A stretch of DNA of 64,000 nt. Origin: Acidobacteriota bacterium (GTDB taxonomy: Bacteria; Acidobacteriota; Polarisedimenticolia; JACPZX01). Shown here one piece after another: positions 42,008 to 51,551 of the stretch (within the stretch, counting starts at the first letter, position 1; the number at the start of each line of letters is the position of its first letter). The position numbers and the translations under genes are program-made. The stretch is taken from assembly GCA_016195325.1 (NCBI GenBank), contig JACPZX010000120.1, forward strand, positions 1-64,000, written 5' to 3'. The notes under the pieces are model-generated. The model had not been told where the DNA came from. It searched no databases and saw nothing but the letters and a program-made list of their open reading frames with translations.

Positions 42008-42622
42008 TCAAACCCTGGACTTCATGCGGGCGTCGACGTCGGGGTAGTGCGCGGCGAGGCAGTCGTTGCAGAGCGAGTGGCTGAAGAGGGCCCCCGTGTG
42101 CTGCTCGATGTAGCTCTCGAGCTTCTTCCACGTGTCGCCGTCGTCCCGGATGCGGCGGCAGTGCATGCAGATGGGGAGGAGCCCCTGGAGCTGGCGGACG
42201 TGCTCTCCCGCGGCGCGGAGCTCCCGCATCCTCTCGATCAGGGCCGCCTCGAGGTCGAGGATCCGGCCGCCGGCGCGGACGCGTCCCCGGAGCTCTGCCG
42301 CATGGAAGGGCTTCGTCACGTAGTCGTCGGCGCCCGTCGCCAGCCCCTCGGCGACGTCGTCCTTGCCGTCCCTCCCGGTGAGGAGGATGAGATAGATGTA
42401 GGGGGTGTCGCCCCGATCCCGGAGGCGGCGGCAGACCTCTCCGCCGTCCATCCCCGGCATCATCCAGTCGAGGATGGCGAGGCGCGGCGCGTCGGGGGCC
42501 GAGAGCCGATCCAGCGCCGAGGCCCCGTCCTCCGTCACGACGACGTCGTGGCCCCATCCCGCGAGGGTCCTCTCGAGCACGAGGCGGGAGGCGCGATCGT
42601 CGTCGGCGATGAGGATGCGCAT
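42008..42622 (-). CDS. Response regulator receiver protein with C-terminal double-CxxC motif
   Basis: 204 residues from ATG 42622. A receiver domain ('ILIADDDRASRLVLERTLAG', phospho-acceptor Asp in 'LAILDWMMPGMDGG', 'GADDYVTKPFHAAELRGRVR') is followed by a short coiled coil and a compact motif 'LLPICMHCRRIRDDGDTWKK' with 'YIEQHTGALFSHSLCNDCLA'. The Cys pairs may bind zinc; this motif recurs at the ends of many signalling proteins and its role is unknown. No kinase gene adjoins. It lies 74 bases from the SDR-RidA start and may not be part of that operon. Confidence 0.9.
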   Translation of the reverse strand: MRILIADDDRASRLVLERTLAGWGHDVVVTEDGASALDRLSAPDAPRLAILDWMMPGMDGGEVCRRLRDRGDTPYIYLILLTGRDGKDDVAEGLATGADDYVTKPFHAAELRGRVRAGGRILDLEAALIERMRELRAAGEHVRQLQGLLPICMHCRRIRDDGDTWKKLESYIEQHTGALFSHSLCNDCLAAHYPDVDARMKSRV

Positions 42623-42663
42623 GGGATTCGGGAATCGGCGGTTCGGCGGAATCCTTGAGGGAT

Positions 42664-43518
42664 CTAGCGGGGCGCCCGGCCCGAGAGGCCGAACCGGGGC
42701 TTGAGGATCGAATCGATCGCCCGGTCGGGGAGTAACCGGCGCAGCCAGAACATCAGGGAGGCGAGGCCGGTGACGCGGAGTCGCGTGGGAGGGCGGCGCC
42801 TCGTGACGGCGCGCACGATCGCGCCGGCGCAGTCGTCGGCCGACATCGACATCGGCCGGCCGCTTGAGGCCCTCTCGGCGAGCACGTCTCGAAGGTACTC
42901 GTACGGGCTGTCGCGCCGGGCGAGGATCTCCGTCATGGATCCCCCCGCGGTGGCGGTGAAGGCCGTCTCGATGGGGCCCGGCTCCACGAGGACGACGTCG
43001 ACGCCGAAGGGCGCGAGCTCCATCCGGAGGGCGTCGGAGATCGCCTCGACGGCGTGCTTGGTCGCGGCGTAGGCGCCGCCAAAGGGGATGCTGACGCGCC
43101 CGACGATCGATCCGATGTTGACGATGCGCCCCGCTCGGCGCTCGATCATGCCGCCGGGGAGGCGGGCCGCCATCGCCGCCGCGTCGGCGAGGCCGACGAC
43201 GTTCGTCTCGAGCTGCCGGCGCCATGCGTCGCGCGAGAGCTCGACGAGGGGCCCCATCTGGCCGTAGCCGGCGTTGTTGATCAGCACGTCGATGCGGCCG
43301 AACCGCGCGATCGTCGAGGCGACCGCGCCGCGCGTCGCCTCTTCGTCGGCGACGTCCCACGCGATCGGGTGCAGCCGCCCGGGGTGGCGCGCCGCGAGGT
43401 CCTCGAGCGTGCACGGGTTGCGCGCCCCCGCGACGACGGTGTCGCCGAGGGCCGCGAAACGATCGGCGAGGCACCGGCCGATGCCCGTGGAGCACCCCGA
43501 GACGAGCACGACGCGCAT
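42664..43518 (-). CDS. Short-chain dehydrogenase/reductase
   Basis: 284 residues from ATG 43518. 'VVLVSGCSTGIGRCLADRFA' (cofactor glycine motif), 'DVLINNAGYGQMGPLVELSR', 'IVNIGSIVGRVSIPFGGAYA' and 'YAATKHAVEAISDALRMELA' (catalytic Tyr-Lys), 'VDVVLVEPGPIETAF'. The pattern is close to retinol-dehydrogenase-like and other classical SDRs with a C-terminal extension ('RVTGLASLMFWLRRLLPDRA'). Substrate unknown. Divergent from the S9 peptidase gene. Confidence 0.9.
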   Translation of the reverse strand: MRVVLVSGCSTGIGRCLADRFAALGDTVVAGARNPCTLEDLAARHPGRLHPIAWDVADEEATRGAVASTIARFGRIDVLINNAGYGQMGPLVELSRDAWRRQLETNVVGLADAAAMAARLPGGMIERRAGRIVNIGSIVGRVSIPFGGAYAATKHAVEAISDALRMELAPFGVDVVLVEPGPIETAFTATAGGSMTEILARRDSPYEYLRDVLAERASSGRPMSMSADDCAGAIVRAVTRRRPPTRLRVTGLASLMFWLRRLLPDRAIDSILKPRFGLSGRAPR

Positions 43519-43575
43519 GGCGGCGATGCTACATCGTTCCTTGACTCTTCGCCCGGAGGCCCGGAAGATGGCGCG

Positions 43576-45588
43576 ATGAGAGAAACAATCGTCGTCTCGC
43601 TCGTCTTCGCCGTCATCGGCGTGGCCGGGGCCCCCGCGATCGCCGCCTCCCCGTCGCCGTGGAGGTGGACCCCCGAGGCGATCGTCGACACGGTCGCCGT
43701 CACGGGCGTGACGATCTCCCCCGATGGATCGAGCGTCGCCTTCACGCGCTCGCGATGGCGGACCGACGACGCGAAGCCGGGCCCGGCGTGGGCCAGCCTC
43801 TGGCGCGTGCCGTTCGGCGGAGGCGAGGCCCAGCGCCTCACGACCGCGGACGCCGAGGACACCCGTCCCCGCTGGTCCCCCGAGGGAGGGCGCCTCGCCT
43901 TCATGTCGAAGCGCGGGACGGGGGACGCCGCGAGGACGCGCGTGTACATCCTCCCGCTCGCGGGAGGAGAGGCGGCGCCGCTGACCGACGAGAAGGCCGA
44001 GATCACCGCCTTCGAGTGGTCCCCCGACGGCAAGTCGATCGCCTGCCTCGCCGTGGATCGCAAGAGCGAATCGCGCGAGCGGGAGGAGAAGGCGGGGAAC
44101 GACGCCCGCGTCGCCGATCAGAATCTCCTCCCGAGGAGGCTCTGGATCTGGGACGTCCTCACGGGGAAAGGGGAGAAGCTCGACAGCCTCGGCGACCTCT
44201 CGGCGTGGGAGTTCGACTGGGCGCCCGACTCGACGGCGCTCGTCGCGACGGTCACGGACCTGAACCGGACGGACGACGCGTACCTGAAGAAACGGATCGC
44301 GATCCTTCCCCGGGCGGGCGCGAGGCGCGAGCTGGTGCCGGAGGTGGGGAAGATCGCCGAGGTCGCCTGGTCGCGGGACGGGAAGACGATCGCGTGGCTC
44401 TCGGGCGTGGACGCGTCGGATCCGTGGACGGGGAGCCTCTTCGTCGTCCCGGCCTCGGGGGGCGCTCCGCGCAACCTCACCGGCGCCCGCGAGGAGTCCT
44501 CGACGTCCATCTCCTGGCGCGCCGATGGAAAAATCAACGTGACGAGCGCGCGGGGCACGCGGAGCGTCGTGTCGATCGTCGACCCGGTGGCGGGCGCGTG
44601 GCAGGACGTGGTCGGCGCCGGCGTCGCCGCCTTCAGCTCCTCGACGTGGTCCGCCGACGGGAGCCGATTCGCCCTCGCCGCGGCGACGGCGGCGTCGCCC
44701 ACCGACGTCTGGTCGGGATCGCTGCGCCCGGCCGCCTCGCCGCACCCGATCGCGAGGTCGAACCCCCAGCTCGACCCGCTCCCCGTCGGGGCGCAGGAGA
44801 CGATCCGCTACCGCGCGAAGGACGGCGTCGAGATCGAGGCGGTACTGATCCGCCCGGTGGCTTTCGTGGATGGGCGGCGCTACCCGCTCGTCGTGATCGC
44901 GCACGGCGGCCCCGAGTCGTACTACCTCGACGCGTGGCAGAACGCCTGGTCGCATCCGGGGCAGGCGCTCGCGGAGCGCGGGTACCTCGTCCTCTTCCCG
45001 AACTACCGCGGCTCGACGGGTCGCGGGGTCGCCTTCGCGAAGTCCGACCAAAGAGACCTGGGTGGGGTGGAGTTCACCGACGTTCTCGACGGCGTCGACT
45101 TCCTCGCGTCGAAGGGGTGGGCGGATCCGAAGCGCGTCGGCATCACCGGAGGATCCTACGGCGGCTACTTCACCGCGCTCGGCGTGACGCGCTGGTCGGA
45201 CCGCTTCGCCGCCGGCGTGGACATGTTCGGCATCACGAGCTGGGAGTCATACCTCGGCGTCTCGGACATCCCCGTGGAGAACTCGAGCGTGCACTGGGAC
45301 CTCTGGTGCTACGAGAACGCCGCGCTCTGCCGCGAACGGTCCCCCCTCGGCAACCTCGATCGCGCCGCGACGCCGACGCTGATACTCCAGGGGACCGACG
45401 ACGAGCGCGTCCCGAAGTCGCAGAGCGACGAGCTGTACGCCGCGCTCCGGTGGAAGAAGGTCCCGGTCGAGTACGTCGCCTACCCGCGCGAGGGGCACGG
45501 CTTCCGCGAGCGGTGGCACCGCCTCGACGCCGTCACGCGCCTCATGGCGTGGATGGACAGGTACGTGGCCGGGGGCGAGGCCCGATGA
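43576..45588 (+). CDS. Prolyl-oligopeptidase-family (S9) serine peptidase, secreted
   Basis: 670 residues from ATG 43576 with a signal peptide ('[19 protein letters not shown]'). A WD40/TolB-like beta-propeller (about 30-390, '[20 protein letters not shown]', '[16 protein letters not shown]') precedes an alpha/beta-hydrolase domain with the nucleophile in '[16 protein letters not shown]' (Ser about 527), Asp in '[19 protein letters not shown]' and His in '[11 protein letters not shown]'. Acylaminoacyl-peptidase or dipeptidyl-peptidase type, periplasmic. Overlaps the following rmlC by 4 bp although no functional link is evident. Confidence 0.92.
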   Translation: MRETIVVSLVFAVIGVAGAPAIAASPSPWRWTPEAIVDTVAVTGVTISPDGSSVAFTRSRWRTDDAKPGPAWASLWRVPFGGGEAQRLTTADAEDTRPRWSPEGGRLAFMSKRGTGDAARTRVYILPLAGGEAAPLTDEKAEITAFEWSPDGKSIACLAVDRKSESREREEKAGNDARVADQNLLPRRLWIWDVLTGKGEKLDSLGDLSAWEFDWAPDSTALVATVTDLNRTDDAYLKKRIAILPRAGARRELVPEVGKIAEVAWSRDGKTIAWLSGVDASDPWTGSLFVVPASGGAPRNLTGAREESSTSISWRADGKINVTSARGTRSVVSIVDPVAGAWQDVVGAGVAAFSSSTWSADGSRFALAAATAASPTDVWSGSLRPAASPHPIARSNPQLDPLPVGAQETIRYRAKDGVEIEAVLIRPVAFVDGRRYPLVVIAHGGPESYYLDAWQNAWSHPGQALAERGYLVLFPNYRGSTGRGVAFAKSDQRDLGGVEFTDVLDGVDFLASKGWADPKRVGITGGSYGGYFTALGVTRWSDRFAAGVDMFGITSWESYLGVSDIPVENSSVHWDLWCYENAALCRERSPLGNLDRAATPTLILQGTDDERVPKSQSDELYAALRWKKVPVEYVAYPREGHGFRERWHRLDAVTRLMAWMDRYVAGGEAR

Positions 45589-46130
45589 GGATCACGCCGA
45601 CCGACCTCCGGGACGTCCTGATCGTCGACCCCGACGTCTTCCGCGACGCGCGCGGCTTCTTCCTCGAGACCTTCCACGAGCGCAAGTACCGCGAGGGGGG
45701 GATCGACGCCCGGTTCGTGCAGGACAACCACTCCCGCTCCACGCGGGGGACCCTCCGCGGCCTTCACGCGCAGCGCGCGCACCCGCAGGGGAAGCTGATC
45801 CGCGTGATCGAAGGGGAGATCTTCGACGTCGCGGTGGACATCCGGCGCTCGTCGCCGACCTTCAGGCGGTGGATCGGAGTCACGCTCTCCGCCGAAAACT
45901 TCCGGCAGTGCTGGGTGCCGCCGGGCTTCGCCCACGGCTTCTGCGTGGTGAGCGACGTCGCGGAGGTCGAGTACAAGTGCACCGACTTCTACGACGCGGC
46001 CGACGAGATCGGCTTCCTGTGGAACGATCCCGACGTGGGAGTCGTCTGGCCGGTGGCGGAGCCGATTCTCTCGGCGAAGGACACCGTCGCGCCGCGCCTG
46101 TCTCAGATCCTGGAGAAGCTCCCGCGGTGA
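45585..46130 (+). CDS. rfbC: dTDP-4-dehydrorhamnose 3,5-epimerase
   Basis: 181 residues, cupin fold. '[20 protein letters not shown]', '[20 protein letters not shown]' (catalytic His), '[20 protein letters not shown]', '[20 protein letters not shown]' and '[20 protein letters not shown]' are diagnostic. It makes the third step to dTDP-L-rhamnose. The other rhamnose genes (rfbA, rfbB, rfbD) are not in the window, so it stands alone next to an S9 peptidase. ATG at 45585 overlaps the peptidase stop (ATGA). A related sugar 3- or 5-epimerase is possible. Confidence 0.93.
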   Translation: MRITPTDLRDVLIVDPDVFRDARGFFLETFHERKYREGGIDARFVQDNHSRSTRGTLRGLHAQRAHPQGKLIRVIEGEIFDVAVDIRRSSPTFRRWIGVTLSAENFRQCWVPPGFAHGFCVVSDVAEVEYKCTDFYDAADEIGFLWNDPDVGVVWPVAEPILSAKDTVAPRLSQILEKLPR

Positions 46131-46137
46131 TCCGGGA

Positions 46138-47349
46138 TCAGTTCTCGGGGCTCACGATCGTGCGGGGCATCTCGAGAGCCGCGGGGTTCACGTTCGGCGG
46201 GACCGTGAGCCCGAAGCGCTCGACGTCGACCGGGTTCACCGCGAAGTAACGGGTCCTCGGGAAGATGACGCCGATGTCCGCCACGGTCGCCTCGCGCTTC
46301 AGGACGTTCGTCAGGAGCCGGCCCGCGTAGGCGCCCAGCTCGCGGAAGCCCGGGGCGTACGAGAAGGTCGCCCCCGACCGGACCATGGCGCCGTCGGGAA
46401 CAATAAAGATGATGCCCCGCTCTTGCGTGAAAGCGCGCACTTCGCTGAAGACGTCCATCGTGAAGAGGCCCGGGTCGAGGAGAAGGATGAACGCGTCGAT
46501 GCCGGAGTCTGCGAGCGACCGCAGGCGCTCCTTCACGTCGCCGCGCTCGTGGACCGCTCGCACCTCGAGGGAGAACCCCGCGTCCTCGGCCTCGGTGCGG
46601 AGCTGCCTCACCACGCCGTCGAGGCGGGAGGGATCGAAGAGCGTGCCGATCCGCTTCGCCTTCGGCGCCATCCGCTCGAGGACGTCGAGCTGCTCGGAGA
46701 AGGCTCCGTTCGACTGCACGCCGCACATGTTGTCGGCCTTGAGATCCTCTTTCTCGGGATCGAGGACCATCGTGTAGACGACCGGGATGTCGAAGATCGT
46801 CTCGCGGGCGAGATGGGCCGCGAGCGATCCGATCGCCAGCACGCCGTCGGGGCGCGCGCCGAGGGCGCGGTTCAGGCGGCGCACGACGTCCGGAGTGCGC
46901 TCGGTCGCCTCGAAGACGCGCACTCCCGCGGGGAGGGTCTCTCGCGCGCCGGCGAGCGCGGTCTTGTGGTACGGGACGCGCGGATCGGTGATGACGAGGG
47001 TGGCGTAGACCCCCTTCGGCCTCAGCCGGAAGTTGAGGTGCACCGTCTCGTCGGCGCGGACGGAGTAGCCGCTGCGCTCGACGGTGGCGCGCTCGGGGGC
47101 GACGACCTTCAGCTTCAGCTCGGTCGTGGCGGGGAGTCCCGCGATCCGGTAGAAGCCGCTCTCGTCGGTCTCGCAGTCCCAGACCCCGACGGCCCGGTCG
47201 CCGCTGATGGTGACGACGGCGCCGCGGATGGGGTGGCCGGAATCGTCGAAGATGCGCCCCTGGACGTGGCCCGCGTTGATGGCGGCAGCCGGTGCGAGGG
47301 CCAGGAGAAGGAGGCAGAGGGCGGAGGCGAAATAGACAGGGACTCGCAT
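46138..47349 (-). CDS. ABC-type substrate-binding protein with N-terminal carboxypeptidase-regulatory-like domain
   Basis: 403 residues from ATG 47349 (G-rich Shine-Dalgarno at 47356-47361). After a signal peptide, residues about 28-112 form a CarboxypepD-reg-like beta sandwich ('AGHVQGRIFDDSGHPIRGAV', 'TDESGFYRIAGLPATTELKL'), and residues 115-400 an ABC substrate-binding domain of the PF04392 kind ('FDIPVVYTMVLDPEKEDLKA', 'KAKRIGTLFDPSRLDGVVRQ', 'GAYAGRLLTNVLKREATVAD'). No permease or ATPase gene is adjacent, so it may be a sensor or scaffold protein rather than a transporter part. Confidence 0.8.
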   Translation of the reverse strand: MRVPVYFASALCLLLLALAPAAAINAGHVQGRIFDDSGHPIRGAVVTISGDRAVGVWDCETDESGFYRIAGLPATTELKLKVVAPERATVERSGYSVRADETVHLNFRLRPKGVYATLVITDPRVPYHKTALAGARETLPAGVRVFEATERTPDVVRRLNRALGARPDGVLAIGSLAAHLARETIFDIPVVYTMVLDPEKEDLKADNMCGVQSNGAFSEQLDVLERMAPKAKRIGTLFDPSRLDGVVRQLRTEAEDAGFSLEVRAVHERGDVKERLRSLADSGIDAFILLLDPGLFTMDVFSEVRAFTQERGIIFIVPDGAMVRSGATFSYAPGFRELGAYAGRLLTNVLKREATVADIGVIFPRTRYFAVNPVDVERFGLTVPPNVNPAALEMPRTIVSPEN

Positions 47350-47433
47350 GACCATTCCCCCCAGAACGACCGTTGAATGATACTCCCAAGCCTCGGGAAG
47401 GCAACAGCGAAGTGCTAGACTCGCCGCACTTCC

Positions 47434-47976
47434 ATGGTCAAACGGCTGGACATCCGGAGCACGACGGTCCTCGCGGTTCGCCGCGACGGCCGGACCGCGA
47501 TCGCGGGCGACGGGCAGGTGACCGTCCAGAACGTCGTCTTCAAGCACGGCGCCCGCAAGGTGCGGAAGATCCACCGCGACTCCGTCCTGACCGGGTTCGC
47601 GGGCTCCGCGGCCGACGCCTTCGCCCTCTTCTCCCGCTTCGAGGCCAAGCTCGAGGAGCATCGAGGGAATCTGGAGCGGGCGGCGGTCGAGCTGGTGAAG
47701 GACTGGCGCCTCGACCGCGCCCTCCGGAGGCTCGAGGCGCTCCTCATCGCGGCCAACACCGACCACGTCTACATCCTCTCGGGGACGGGCGACCTCATCG
47801 AGCCCGACGACGGCGTCGCGGCGATCGGCTCGGGAGGGGGCTACGCGCTCGCCGCGGCGCGCGCGATGCTCCGTCACACGGCGCTGCCCGCCGCGGAGAT
47901 CGCCCGCGAGGCGATGAAGATCGCCGGCACGATGGACATCTACACCAACGACAACATCTCCGTCGAGGAGCTATGA
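47434..47976 (+). CDS. hslV: HslV peptidase subunit of HslUV
   Basis: 180 residues. The N-terminal nucleophile threonine stands in '[20 protein letters not shown]' (residue 10 or 11) after a short leader 'MVKRLDIRS', longer than in E. coli, where Thr follows Met directly; processing is implied. '[20 protein letters not shown]', '[20 protein letters not shown]' and '[18 protein letters not shown]' are family blocks. It forms a double hexamer that degrades proteins unfolded by HslU. ATG at 47434; stop overlaps hslU by 4 bp. Confidence 0.96.
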   Translation: MVKRLDIRSTTVLAVRRDGRTAIAGDGQVTVQNVVFKHGARKVRKIHRDSVLTGFAGSAADAFALFSRFEAKLEEHRGNLERAAVELVKDWRLDRALRRLEALLIAANTDHVYILSGTGDLIEPDDGVAAIGSGGGYALAAARAMLRHTALPAAEIAREAMKIAGTMDIYTNDNISVEEL

Positions 47977-49328
47977 AGACGCTCGCCGCTCCCGAGGTGA
48001 CCGACGCGGGCCTCACGCCGCGCGCCATCGTCCAGGAGCTCGACAAGCACATCGTCGGCCAGTCCCGCGCCAAGCGCGCCGTCGCGATCGCGCTCCGGAA
48101 CCGCATCCGCCGCCAGCGGCTCGCGCCGGAGCTCGCCGAGGAGATCGCCCCGAAGAACATCATCATGATCGGGCCGACCGGCGTCGGGAAGACCGAGATC
48201 GCGCGCCGTCTCGCGCGCCTCACGCGCTCGCCGTTCCTCAAGATCGAGGCGTCCAAGTTCACCGAGGTCGGGTACGTCGGGCGCGACGTCGAATCGATGG
48301 TCCGCGACATCACCGAGTTGGCCGTCGACATGGTCCGGCAGGAGAAGGTGGGGGAGATCCGCCAGCGCGCCCGGGCGCGCGTCGAGGAGCGCCTGCTGTC
48401 CGAGCTCACCCCGAAGGACGGGGACGGCGCGGCGACTCCGGCCGAGATGGTCGAGGCGCGCGAGAGGCTGCGCGACGAGCTGAAGAAAGGGCTCCTCGAC
48501 GACCGCGTCATCGAGGTGGACGTCCGGGAGCGCCCGAACCAGGGGCTCAAGATTTTCTCGAACGCGGGGATGGAGGAGATGAACATCAACCTCCAGTCGA
48601 TGATGCCCGGCCTCTTCCCGGGGAAAACGAAGACGCGCCGCATGACGGTCGAGGAGGCGCGCGAGCACTTCCTGCGGGAGGAAGAAGACCGGCTGGTCGA
48701 TCAGGACGAGGTCGCGAAGATCGCGCTCCGCCGCGTCGAGCAGTCGGGGATCATCTTCCTGGACGAGATCGACAAGATCGCAGGCCGCGAGGGGAGCCAG
48801 GGCCCCGACGTCTCCCGCGAGGGGGTTCAGCGCGATCTCCTCCCGATCATCGAGGGGACGACGGTCAGCACGAAGCACGGGATGGTGCGGACCGATCACA
48901 TCCTGTTCATCGCCTCGGGGGCCTTCCACGTCAGCAAGCCCTCGGACCTCATCCCGGAGCTGCAGGGGAGATTTCCCATCCGCGTGGAGCTCGATGCGCT
49001 GACGCGCGACGATTTCATCCGCATCCTCACGCAGCCGGAGAGCTCCCTCGTCAAGCAGTACACGGCCCTCATGGACATCGAAGGGGTCGAGCTGCGCTTC
49101 ACCCCCGAGGCGGTCGGCGCCGTCGCCGACTACGCCGCGACGGTGAACGACCGGATGGAGAACATCGGCGCGCGACGTCTTCACACGATCATGGAGAAGC
49201 TCCTCGACGACATCCTCTTCGAGGGGGCCGATCTCCCGTCGAAGACCCAGGTGATCGACGCCGCGTACGTCCACCGGATGCTCGCGGACATCGTGAAGGA
49301 CCAGGACCTCAGCAAGTACATCCTGTGA
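47973..49328 (+). CDS. hslU: HslU ATPase subunit of HslUV
   Basis: 451 residues, AAA+ unfoldase. '[20 protein letters not shown]', Walker A '[20 protein letters not shown]' (about 64-83), '[20 protein letters not shown]' (pore loop), an I-domain (about 110-235), Walker B '[19 protein letters not shown]', and the C-terminal '[10 protein letters not shown]' tail that docks into HslV. ATG at 47973 overlaps hslV (ATGA). The frame is open further upstream in antisense-like sequence, but hslV occupies it. Confidence 0.96.
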   Translation: MKTLAAPEVTDAGLTPRAIVQELDKHIVGQSRAKRAVAIALRNRIRRQRLAPELAEEIAPKNIIMIGPTGVGKTEIARRLARLTRSPFLKIEASKFTEVGYVGRDVESMVRDITELAVDMVRQEKVGEIRQRARARVEERLLSELTPKDGDGAATPAEMVEARERLRDELKKGLLDDRVIEVDVRERPNQGLKIFSNAGMEEMNINLQSMMPGLFPGKTKTRRMTVEEAREHFLREEEDRLVDQDEVAKIALRRVEQSGIIFLDEIDKIAGREGSQGPDVSREGVQRDLLPIIEGTTVSTKHGMVRTDHILFIASGAFHVSKPSDLIPELQGRFPIRVELDALTRDDFIRILTQPESSLVKQYTALMDIEGVELRFTPEAVGAVADYAATVNDRMENIGARRLHTIMEKLLDDILFEGADLPSKTQVIDAAYVHRMLADIVKDQDLSKYIL

Positions 49329-50431
49329 TCGCGCGCCGAAGCGAAGCCCTTCTCGCCCTCGCCGTGCTCGCGCTCGCGGCCTCCGCGGCGTGCGGGAAGA
49401 AGGGCCTCCCCAAGCCCCCGCAGTGGATCCGCCCGAAGCCCGCCCAGGGCCTTCGCCTCCTGCAGCGCGGCGACGAGGTCGTCGTGAGCCTGGCGCCGCC
49501 GAAGGAGCGCACCGACGGGGAGCCGTTCGAGCAGCCCGTGCAGCTCCGCGTCACGCTGCTTCCCGAGGCCGCCGCGCGCCCGGGCCGCCAGGAGGGGAGG
49601 CGGGTCAAGCAGCGCCCGCCGTCCCAGCGCCCCGGATCGACCTCGTGGGTCGTTCCGCGCGACGAATGGCCCGGCTATGCCGCCGGCGATCGGCTCGAGA
49701 TCCCGATTCATCTCGCGAGCCTCGGCCTTCCGGAGCTCGCGGGGAAGGAAGGCCTCTCGGGGCGGCGCGTCTCCTTCGTGGTGGAGGTGCAGGAGGGGAA
49801 GCGCTGGCGCAGCGCGCCCGCCGGGCCGATCGCGATCACGCTCTGCGCGGCCCCCGCCCCCCCGGCGCGCGCGGAAGCCCGGCCGGCCCCCACCGGGATC
49901 CTCGTCTGGTGGCCGGCCGCGGAGAAGGGAGCACCGCCAGTGCAGATCTACCGCGCGGCCCCCGCCGCGGAGTTCGGCGAGAAGCCGTACCGGACGCTGC
50001 CGGCGGGGACCACCACGTTCCTCGACGAGACGGCCGAGATCGGCGCCGAGTACCGGTACGAGATCCGGTTCGGGCGCGCCGATGAGCCCAACCGGTGCGA
50101 GAGCGCCTCGGCGACAGCCTCGGCGACGCGCATCGATGTCTTCCCTCCGGCCCGGCCCGTGGGCCTCGCGGCGGCGGCCGAGGACAAGCTGATCCGCCTC
50201 TTCTGGACTCCCGGACCCGAGCTCGACATCGCGGGCTACCTCGTCTACCGGAGCGACGGGCCCCGCGAGCCGTTCCGGCTGCTCACCGCCACACCGATCC
50301 CCGCCACGACGTACGCGGACACCGACGTCCGCCGCGGAACGCGGTACACTTACGTCGTCTCGGCCGTCGACGGGGCCGCGAGCCCCAACGAGAGCGGGTG
50401 GTCCGAGCCTGCGGAGGAGATCCTGCCGTGA
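49325..50431 (+). CDS. Lipoprotein with fibronectin type III domains
   Basis: 368 residues, GTG start overlapping the hslU stop. Lipobox 'ALAASAAC' places the lipidated Cys at 23, followed by 'GKKGLPKPP'. Two FnIII-like modules follow: about 178-275 ('APTGILVWWPAAEKGAPPVQ') and about 278-368 ('PVGLAAAAEDKLIRLFWTPG', 'AGYLVYRSDGPREPFRLLTA', 'RGTRYTYVVSAVDGAASPNE'). Likely outer- or inner-membrane-anchored structural protein; partner unknown. It is coupled to hslU and dapF, an arrangement I do not know from characterised operons. Confidence 0.85.
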   Translation: MIARRSEALLALAVLALAASAACGKKGLPKPPQWIRPKPAQGLRLLQRGDEVVVSLAPPKERTDGEPFEQPVQLRVTLLPEAAARPGRQEGRRVKQRPPSQRPGSTSWVVPRDEWPGYAAGDRLEIPIHLASLGLPELAGKEGLSGRRVSFVVEVQEGKRWRSAPAGPIAITLCAAPAPPARAEARPAPTGILVWWPAAEKGAPPVQIYRAAPAAEFGEKPYRTLPAGTTTFLDETAEIGAEYRYEIRFGRADEPNRCESASATASATRIDVFPPARPVGLAAAAEDKLIRLFWTPGPELDIAGYLVYRSDGPREPFRLLTATPIPATTYADTDVRRGTRYTYVVSAVDGAASPNESGWSEPAEEILP

Positions 50432-51282
50432 GTCCGGTCGTGAGCGAGGCGCTGATCCGGGCCGCCGAGGGGGCGCCGTTCCAGAAGGTGACCGGCGGGG
50501 GGAACGACTTCGTCCTCATCGACAACCGGAACGGCAGGTTCTCGGGGGATCTCGGCGACCTCGTGCGGCGCGTCTGCCACCGGGGGCTCGGCGTCGGGGC
50601 CGACGGGATGATCTTCATCGAGCCGTCGGATTCAGCGGACCTGAAGATGGTCTACTACAACCGCGACGGGGGGCGCGCGGATCTCTGCGGCAACGGCCTG
50701 CGGTGTGTCGCGCGATGGGCCTCCCGGACCGGCTCCTTCCCCCGCGCGATGCGGGTGGAGACCGGCGCCGGGGTTCTCGCCGCCGATGGCGTCGCCGAGC
50801 CCCCCTGGTTCACGCTCCCGCTGGGCGCGGCGGAGCCCACGCGGCTCACCCTCGACGCGGGCGGCCGGTCCTTCGACGGAGTGCGCGTGAAGGCGGGGGT
50901 CCCCCACTTCGTCGTCCGGGTCGACGACGCCTTCGCCGCGGGGGTCCTCGACTCGGCCCCCCAGCTCAGATCTCATCCGCGGCTCGGCGCCGAAGGGGCG
51001 AACGTGGACTACTTCACGCCCCGCGGGGAGGGGCGCTGCGACGTGAGGTTCTTCGAGCGAGGGGTCGAGGCCGAGACGCTGAGCAGCGGCAGCGGCAGCA
51101 TCTCGGTGGCCGTCGCGTGCGACCTCCTCGGCATCCCCGGCTCTCCGATCGTCTGCCGCAATCGCGAGGGGCTCGAGAGCCGCGTGGTCGTGTCGCGGAG
51201 CTCGGGCCGTCTCGAGGCGACGCTCGCGGGCGAGGTGAGGATGCTCTTCCGCGGGCGCCTCGTCCGCGAGATGCTGGCGTGA
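50428..51282 (+). CDS. dapF: Diaminopimelate epimerase-like protein with one active-site Cys replaced by Ser
   Basis: 284 residues, GTG start overlapping the preceding stop. DapF blocks are present: 'FQKVTGGGNDFVLIDNRNGR', 'GLGVGADGMIFIEP', 'YYNRDGGRADLCGNGLRCVA' with catalytic Cys87, and 'GAEGANVDYFTP'. The second motif, normally E-T-x-A-C-G-[ST]-G, reads 'EAETLSSGSGSISVAVAC': the second catalytic Cys is Ser220. DapF uses two cysteines as acid/base pair to interconvert LL- and meso-DAP for lysine and peptidoglycan. Activity here is therefore uncertain, and another epimerase or isomerase substrate is possible. Confidence 0.85.
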   Translation: MSPVVSEALIRAAEGAPFQKVTGGGNDFVLIDNRNGRFSGDLGDLVRRVCHRGLGVGADGMIFIEPSDSADLKMVYYNRDGGRADLCGNGLRCVARWASRTGSFPRAMRVETGAGVLAADGVAEPPWFTLPLGAAEPTRLTLDAGGRSFDGVRVKAGVPHFVVRVDDAFAAGVLDSAPQLRSHPRLGAEGANVDYFTPRGEGRCDVRFFERGVEAETLSSGSGSISVAVACDLLGIPGSPIVCRNREGLESRVVVSRSSGRLEATLAGEVRMLFRGRLVREMLA

Positions 51283-51551
51283 AAAAGCGCCTCGCCCACC
51301 CGCACCCCGTGCTGCGGGTGATCCGCCTCGTCGCGGGGATCCTCCTGCTCGTGCTCGGCATCATCGGCGTGCTCCTCCCCGTGATCCAGGGGTGGATGTT
51401 CGCGCTGCCCGGCCTGCTTCTTCTTGCGCCGGAGAGCCGGCTGATCCGCAAGCTCATCGTCACCACGAGGACACGCCTCAGGCTTCGGCGATCGAAGCGG
51501 CGGCGCGAGGCCGCGGCGCGCGCAGCGACCGCGGGGAAGGAGGGTCGCTGA
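51279..51551 (+). CDS. Small PGPGW-type membrane protein
   Basis: 90 residues, GTG at 51279 overlapping the dapF stop. Two hydrophobic segments surround 'LPVIQGWMFALPGLLLL' ('VAGILLLVLGIIGVLLPVIQ'), as in the PGPGW (putative transmembrane) family, followed by a basic tail 'RTRLRLRRSKRRREAAARAA'. Function unknown. Between dapF and phzF in the coupled operon; ATG of phzF overlaps its stop by one base. Confidence 0.75.
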   Translation: MKKRLAHPHPVLRVIRLVAGILLLVLGIIGVLLPVIQGWMFALPGLLLLAPESRLIRKLIVTTRTRLRLRRSKRRREAAARAATAGKEGR

